Source: Camillea tinctor
Lineage: Eukaryota > Ascomycota > Sordariomycetes > Xylariales > Xylariaceae
Direction: 5' to 3'
Assembly: GCA_022578605.1 (NCBI GenBank)
Contig: MU394112.1
Span: 1-64,000 of the forward strand
Length of the DNA stretch: 64,000 nucleotides
Notes under the pieces: generated by a model
What the model saw: the letters and a program-made list of their open reading frames with translations, nothing else
What the model was told of the DNA's origin: nothing
The model's database searches: none
Position numbers and translations under genes: made by a program
Shown here: positions 57,593-64,000 of the stretch, in pieces
Layout: each line of letters starts with the position of its first letter
Numbering within the stretch: position 1 is the stretch's first letter

Positions 57593-58556
57593 GTTACCTA
57601 GCAGCTTAGGCACCTATGACGTTCGGTTATACGGCATGACGCATTAGGGACCTATCTATCCTAGAGCCTAGTAGAGGTATCTTCTAAAGTAATAGGTGCC
57701 TGCCCTTGCCGTTTTCCCCTTTGACAGGGTTTATCGCGGCAGTGTATTGATTAGATAGGAACTGATTCGATGGTGCTAGCCTAGTGTATGTTAGTGGTAC
57801 CTAGTTAACCTAGTCTCCTGCACCTAAGATTTCTCGTACTACTATGTTGTCTGTAGCCTATTCATGTAATCCTATAACCTTTCCACTTACATCCACTTAC
57901 ATCCACTTACATCCACTTACATCCACTTACACCTTCTTACATCTTATATTGCAGTTTTGGCTATACCTATAAATCTTCATGATCCTCGGTCAAATATATC
58001 GCACAAGTCTTGTCGCAAAGTGCTTGAGCCACACAAGTGAAACAATGAGAGGGATCGCGTTCTATCCACCCAACTGCCCCTCGCCCCTCTCGATACGGCT
58101 CCAACCGCAGTTGTGGTGTAAGAGGGACCCCCAGCTGACCCCGGATTGTCACCTATCTTCCTAGGTTATAATGTTATTGGACTATTCCTCTTCACCATGG
58201 AGGAAACCCACCATCATCTGTTAATCCTCGCCGATTGGTCCCAAACCACCAACGAATTCGTTCCCTGGTCCACTCAGCCCTGCTACACTACCACCGCCTA
58301 GTCCGGCTCACGGCAACTCCCTCAGCCCAACTCCATTTTCTTTTTTTTTCTTTTTGGGTGTACACTCCCTCGACTAGGCTGGTGGAAGGAAACCCATGTG
58401 ATTACCTCGTGCTACGAAACACTGCGCTGCAGATAGAGAGACAGAAAGGAACAGACTCGGAAACGAACCAGGGTCTGTTCTTTAAGCAGTATAATAACTT
58501 CTTATTTCACCCTCCAACCCCCTCCCTCTTTTTTTTCTTTTTTTTTTTTGCCCAAT
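57593..58556. other. Intergenic with 10-bp tandem array
   Basis: Normal-GC DNA resumes right after the target duplication. Five tandem copies of a 10-bp unit (A/T)TCCACTTAC lie at 57881-57930. Overlapping opposite-strand frames at 57967-58164 have no family support. A C/T-rich stretch with long T-runs (58528-58549) leads into the next gene's ATG. Confidence 0.6.
57881..57930. repeat. 10-bp tandem repeat (5 copies)
   Basis: Five head-to-tail 10-bp units reading ATCCACTTAC; the first begins with T instead of A. A sixth, altered unit (ACCTTCTTAC) follows. Confidence 0.95.
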
Positions 58557-60326
58557 ATGGTTTCATTTACATCTCTTTTCTATTTCTATACCGTTGGTGG
58601 CCTTATTGCTATGGTTGTGGGTTTGTTGGCGATGTCGCGTGTTCGAAGTCAGAATGGTAGCCGTGGCCGGTCTCGGTTGCATCCACAGGTCGATGTAGAC
58701 CATACTGAGTTTTTCGGTTCCCAGGTGGGCGGCAAGTCTGTTATAAACTACAGTTATACCGATATGCCATGGAGGCTCATGGTCTGGGATATACGGTATT
58801 TCTTCACTTTTAGCTGGGCGCTGCCTTGGATTGTATGGCCTCTGAGACCCTGCAACGGAGATCATTTCGACGAGTTGTCATTAACACGCGAGAACATGTG
58901 GTGCCTTTTTATACACGGCATTCTCATATTTTACCAGGGGTCTTTCATTTTATCTATCCCGACACTTTTCCTCCTCCCTGTGTGGTTGGTTATCATAGCC
59001 CTCGTCATCTTTTTTACCATCAATTGGGCGTTGTGCCTAGGCTTGAACGGGAAGGGTATTGTTTTTCAATCTGATCCGAAATACGCTCCAGAATTGGACG
59101 AGCACAAGCATGAGCAGTGGATTTACTTGAATGGGGTGGCTTGCGGGTGAGTTCAGATGAAAATCTCCAAGACATGCATACGAATTTCGCTAACTCGCTC
59201 CAGTGAGGCTTGGCTAAAAAGCAACATCAACCGCCTGGCACTCACCTTCAAGCGTCCGGTTATTGGTATTCACAACCGCACTACCGGGATTATTTTCGAT
59301 GTTGTTGAGTGCCTCATACAGCGCAATTTTAGCTATGCGACTGGCGATATACGAGAGGCTTATAAGGTCGTCAAGGAGAAATTATACAACCCGCAGTATT
59401 CCAAGGTTATATTTATCATGCACTCTCAAGGCGGCATAGAGGGAGGGCTTGTGCTAGATTGGCTGCTTCAAGAGCTTCCTCAGAACCTTCTGGCCAAACT
59501 CGAGGTTTATACTTTTGGCAATGCTGCAAACCATTTTAATAACCCACACCGGCACCTCGCCGCCCAGGAGGCAGAAGAGAAACAGCTACAGCCTAGGGTG
59601 CAGGTCCCCACTACGATTATGGAAGTGCCTATCACTGACTCTCCAACTGATGTGAAAATCTCGGCCGCCCAGAAGAAAATGCCAAACGGAAACGGCTGGG
59701 CTTCGAAGCCTAATGGGCAATTCGTGACTCCTACCTCTACCAGCAACGGAACAAGTGATATAACGCCCATGCGGAGACAGACGACTTTCACCGTTCCTGC
59801 CTCGGATCGTGTTATAGGTCATGTCGAACACTATGCTCACACGACCGATTTTGTTGCTCTTTGGGGAGTGCTGCACTTTGTGACCAATGAGCGAGCGAGC
59901 CCGGAAATGCCACGCTTCATCGGACGCGTCTTCAACCGTACCTCGGCATGGGGCGGCCACCAGTTCAGCCAGCACTATCTCAACGGAATGTTCCCACTCG
60001 TGCGGGGCGATAATGGAGAGTTCATCGGATGCGCTGACAAAAACGACTTTATGGACAGTGTCGTCGAGGCAGGAGGTCCCGGTACTGAGCCGAACGATAT
60101 TCGTGAAGGTTTCGAAAATAGCTTGGCCATGATCGGCCGCAAGGGTAGCAGAGATCGAACAACTGAAGTGTCTGTGCACGGCAGTTTCCACACCGATGAG
60201 GACGATATCAATGATGGGAAAGTGAGGGTCAAAAATCTGAGCCGGCTCTGGCAGTACAGGAACGGGAGAAGTCCACCCAATTTAGAGGTGGATGAGGACG
60301 GCGTGATAAGAGGGACCACACTGTGA
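58557..60326 (+). CDS. Membrane-associated alpha/beta-hydrolase-like protein (conserved in fungi)
   Basis: Two exons, 58557-59146 and 59204-60326 (57-nt intron, GTGAGT donor, GCTAAC branch, CCAG acceptor), 570 residues. The first ATG gives MVSFTSLFYFYTVGGLIAMV, a likely membrane anchor. Further hydrophobic segments occur at about 83-100 (IRYFFTFSWALPWIVWPLR) and 122-163 (LFIHGILIFYQGSFILSIP and the stretch after it). The soluble part has RPVIGIHNRTTGIIFDVVEC, then VIFIMHSQGGIEGGLVLDWL with a nucleophile-elbow-like Ser271, and VEHYAHTTDFVALWGVLHFV, which supplies Asp/His candidates. A Ser/Thr-rich linker (about 325-385) interrupts the domain. It is probably a lipase- or esterase-like enzyme; the substrate is unknown. 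Confidence 0.82.
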
Positions 60327-60586
60327 TGCGACCATGACAATGTCAACATAAAGAAGACACGATGAATGCATAAATGCAGCGGAGAGTATGAATGTAAGCA
60401 TATGGATACTCGGCGTTAACAGGAGGTTATTTGCAGCATGCTGGGTTGAGCAAATAAAGGGGGAGGTGGGTGGCTATTTTGATTTCTTCGTAGAAGGCCT
60501 TTTCAGATACCAGGTTGTTAGTCAATAAACATCTATCTACTTTAAACAACCAGGTTCGGCCCCTTTTATCTCTCTCTCTCTCTCTC

Positions 60587-63222
60587 TTATGCGACGTATT
60601 TGAGCTTGAACACCCAGCAAAACTCCTCCTCATCTAACAAATCCTCGTCAACCTCGATCCCTAGAACTGCATCCCATCCTTCCCCTTCCACGGTCCATTT
60701 CAAATTTTCTCCCCCCTCCACCGCTAACAAACTCACCTCATCTCCTTCCAGGATCGGTACCGGCGCCAGCACCCTCACCACCCCGTCCTCGCCGACCGTT
60801 GGCCTCTCCAAAAACAGCACATAGAACGCCTCGTCCGTATGCGTGAACCTTACATCATCCGGCCCACCCCCCTGCACACCCGCCTGGCTCATCACAAACC
60901 AATACCTCGTCCCAAAAATCGCCTCCCCATGCGCACGTATCCAACCCCCCGCCTCCCGCAGCGCATCCACTTCGGCCTGGACCAACGACCCATCGGCGCG
61001 GGGCCCAATATCCAGCAGCAGGTTGCCGTTCTTGGCCACAATATCCACCAGCGTGCGCACCACCTCCGAAGCGTTCATGTACGCCGCATCGGGCGTCGCC
61101 CCGTTGTACCCGTAGCTGTACGGGTCCATCCCCCGGTTGCTCTCCCACTTGCGCGCCTGCGCCGACGAGAACGTCGCGTACTCCGGCGTGTCGAAGTCGG
61201 CCGTCTGCGCGAGCCCGCACCGCGAGTTCATCGCCACCTGCCGCCCCTCTTGGCGCGTGTCGCGCCACCACTGCGCCGCGAACGCTGCGGACACGTTGGC
61301 CGCCCCGATGTCGCACCACATGATGTCGATGCTGTAGGGCGACGAGGCCAGGATCCGCATCTGCGGGAGCATCACGTCGGCGAGGAAGTCGTCCACGGGG
61401 ACGTGCCCTGTGTACGGCTCCGGCAGCCCGGTGTACGGGTTCGGCGCGAGAACCCCCGGCCACGAGTTGGTCCCCGGTACCGAGGACGCGGGGAATTGGT
61501 CGAACCCGTAGGGCCCGAAGGACGGGTTGAACCACTCCGGCAGCGAGAAGTAGGTCCCCCGCCGCAGGTCCGGGTGGTGCGTCGCCGCGGCGTCGAGGAG
61601 CTCGCGGAGGAGGTCGCGCTGCGGGCCGTAGTGCAGCGCTGTGCGGTTGGTGGTCCCGCCCGCGTCGAAGAGCGCGAACCCGTCGTGGTGCTTGGATGTG
61701 AGCACGAAGTACTTGGCTCCTGCGTCGGCGAACAGGTCGACCCAGGCTTTGGGGTCAAATGCGGAGGCTGTGAAGTCCGGGAATGTGTCGTCGTAAGCCC
61801 AGTCGGGGCCGTAGGTGCGGAGGCGGTAGTCGTAGAAGTCGGAGGGGTCGGCTTGGGGGTGGTGTGTTGAGTACCACCTTTTAGTAAGGAAAGGGGGGGA
61901 TGTGTTAGAAGCTATTATTTACATGTGAAAAAAAAGGGGGGGAGAGAAGTGACATACCAGAACCACTCGGCGTAGCTCTCATGCGGCGAGGAGTTCCCCC
62001 ACCCCGTTACTGAGTACGGACCCCAGTGGATGAAGATGCCGAACTTGGCGTCGTTGAACCAGTCCGGCGACTCGTGGCGCGCGAGGTTATCTAGATCCTC
62101 TGTCCACTCTGCCAGGCCAATCTCGACGTCCGCAAACTCCGCCGTTATCTGCTGTTGCGTTGCGCCGCCATCGACGATCACAGTGACGTTTGCTAGCCCG
62201 CTCGTGGCCCCCTCCACGCCCAGAGTCACGATCTTCTGGTCTCCTGGACACAACCGCTTCACGGTCCCTAGTGTCGTGGTGTTGAAACCTTCACCCTCGA
62301 GCGACACCGTCAGCCCCGAGCCGGCCACACACCGCGTCCCCGCGTTATTCACCGTAATCTCCACGACCTGCGTCCCATCCTCGAGCCACTTCTGCGTCGG
62401 CCGCACAGCCTGCACAGCGACCCCATTGTCACTGCCACTCCAAAGGGTAATAGCAAATACGTGCATGCGCCCTGCCGCCGCATCCGTCGTGTCGGGCAGC
62501 GTGATGGATTTCAGCACCTTGCCCGGCTCCAGCGCAGCCGTGCGCTCGAAGATGTGGCTCGTGTTCCAGTTGACGCCGTCGGGCGTGAAGCGGTTGGGGA
62601 ACACGAGCTCGCCCCGGTTCAGCGTCAGGAAGCTGAACCAATCGAGCGTGCGCAGCTCGTGTGTCGACGTGCTGCCGTCTGCATACGCGAATGTGGCGTT
62701 GGCGGTCACGGTCGCGAGCTCGACGTCGCCGGAGATGAGGAAGGAAGCTGAGAAGTACGGGTATGAAGTGCCATTGCTGCTATCATTCCCGAGATTGAGG
62801 TCAGGAACGGTAACGGTCTGCCCGCTGCATATCACGTTGTCTGTTGCGTTCGGCCCCGTGTACCCCGGGAACGAATACTGGATGCCCGTCGTGCCGGATG
62901 TGTAGAACGGAGTCGGGAGATCCGGCGCCGGGTAGGATTGGCCCAGGGCGTCGAAGGAGGCTTCCCCCGGGTAAGTGCCAAAGGCCTTGTTGTTGTAGAA
63001 TGGTGAGAGGTCAAGCGGTGCAGACTTTATATTAAGTTGGTCAATATCCGGCGGCACATATATTCGTCGGGTCGAAGGGGGGGTTGGTACCTGAGCTGCG
63101 AGGAGAGATTGGACTGTCCCTGCGGATCTTCTTGGATATCCTTTGGCATCTGCCACAGAGATACTACTACTGCTACTACCCACCACACCTATCGCGAAGA
63201 TGAGATGACTTCGAAGAGACAT
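60587..63222 (-). CDS. Secreted GH29 alpha-L-fucosidase
   Basis: Two exons, 63222-61958 and 61877-60587 (80-nt intron), 851 residues; the splice restores YAEWFWWYSTHHPQADPSDF. A signal peptide is evident (MSLRSHLIFAIGVVGSSSSS, cleavage near residue 26). An N-terminal beta-rich region of about 350 residues precedes the catalytic domain, which starts at DWFNDAKFGIFIHWGPYSVT and continues with AWVDLFADAGAKYFVLTSKH (then HDGFALF), DIMWCDIGAANVS with the likely nucleophile Asp611, and LVDIVAKNGNLLLDIGPRAD. A C-terminal beta domain closes it. GH29 enzymes are retaining exo-fucosidases that remove alpha-L-fucose from glycans outside the cell. Many N-glycosylation sequons (NxS/T) fit secretion. A family variant with another sugar preference cannot be ruled out. 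Confidence 0.92.
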
Positions 63223-64000
63223 TATAGGTACACAAGATATTCAACATTTAATCAATTGCCTCATTTTGTGCTTAGAGCAGTATAAACTGTGACCATCGGA
63301 TACCATATTCAAGGTAAACATCTACCTAGGTTCCCTACCCCATGTTAGCAGCTTCCCCTCATGGCTCGCTCGCTCGTCCATCCTAATCCGGATGGGCTAT
63401 CTGCATACTCTGCCATCATCGCCAAACGATCGGCATTGACCGCACATCGCCAGCGTAGCATTTTCAGTCGAACACGCGAGATAGTTCAAGCCTCAAGGTT
63501 CATGGGGCCTACATCCTGTTTAGAAACCGACTCGACTTGCTTCGGGGGTGGAGATAGTCCGATAGCAAGTCGATTATAAGAGGGAACGTTACATTGAGCA
63601 TCTATTTTCCCGCTAGCTTAGCTATATGTATCCCTGGAAATGTAGATATGCATACACACGACTAGAGATACAATACGAGTATTCTTGAAACCCCGCTATT
63701 CTCTAACATCAGTGTATATCAGAGTGCGTTCCGAAGTGAGATTTGCGGACCTCTTTGTGATATGTTTTGCTAAGTTTTGGTGTTTATCTTCCGCTGTCAG
63801 CTACGTATCTAATATATCTTCACTTTTCAAATTAAGAGTGATTAAGCCTAGGTTAGTTTGTGAGAATTATTACATTAACTGTGAGTAGGCTTCAATCATA
63901 CTATCCTCAACGCGGGCAGTAAATGCGTATATTGTAACAAGAGACTTATTCCTGGAAGCAGATATGATTCCAACGTTGTGTGAATTTAAGTTTTGAATAG
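63223..64000. other. Intergenic to window end
   Basis: About 780 bp upstream of the fucosidase gene. The frames at 63361-63579 and 63685-63888 lack support. A near copy of the palindrome (TACCTAGGTT) is at about 63322. Confidence 0.5.

Noticed and set aside
60839..61870. 343-codon plus-strand frame across the fucosidase gene
   Set aside because: Antisense shadow of the GC-rich GH29 exon; the minus strand carries clear catalytic motifs.

Overview
The window reads as nuclear DNA of a filamentous ascomycete (Pezizomycotina). A Sordariomycete, perhaps of the Xylariales, is my guess, but the sequence does not prove it. The genes have short GT-AG introns, mostly 40-110 nt, with CTAAC/CTGAC-type branch sites. 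A 7.3 kb retroelement has been reduced to AT-rich DNA in the way repeat-induced point mutation (RIP) does. There is also a NACHT-ankyrin fungal NLR with SesA-type partners. Exon coordinates below were worked out by eye from splice signals and frame continuity; every spliced total is a whole number of codons.

Left part (1-11.6 kb): a 93-nt poly-C tract opens the window. A coiled-coil protein with a C-terminal membrane anchor (minus) is followed by an NLR gene (plus: short Gly/Gln/Asn-rich amyloid-like motif, NACHT, ankyrin repeats). Next come two divergently transcribed small SesA-like genes, each ending in a variant of the motif found at the NLR N-terminus. This looks like a sigma-type amyloid signalosome with one receptor and two candidate effectors, and it is the most interesting system here.

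Middle part (12-39 kb): mostly housekeeping or metabolic genes: a SnoaL/NTF2-like protein, a TPR protein, a DUF7587-type protein, tRNA-Gly(GCC), an MDR-family oxidoreductase, an arylsulfotransferase-family secreted or membrane protein, TSR3, the clathrin adaptor GGA, mitochondrial IF2, a multi-spanning membrane protein and a PDAP1/PP28-like phosphoprotein.

Right part (39-64 kb): a gene-poor stretch holds a decayed dienelactone hydrolase fragment, an intron-bearing tRNA-Glu(CTC) and a decayed multicopper oxidase (laccase) fragment. A C2H2 zinc-finger gene, a HAD-family hydrolase and a DJ-1/PfpI protein follow. Then comes an RIP-degraded Ty3/gypsy chromovirus (50264-57587) with two 126-nt LTRs and a perfect 5-bp target duplication. 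A membrane alpha/beta hydrolase and a GH29 alpha-L-fucosidase close the window. A 10-bp palindrome, TACCTAGGTA, occurs seven times in non-coding DNA across the window, far above chance.
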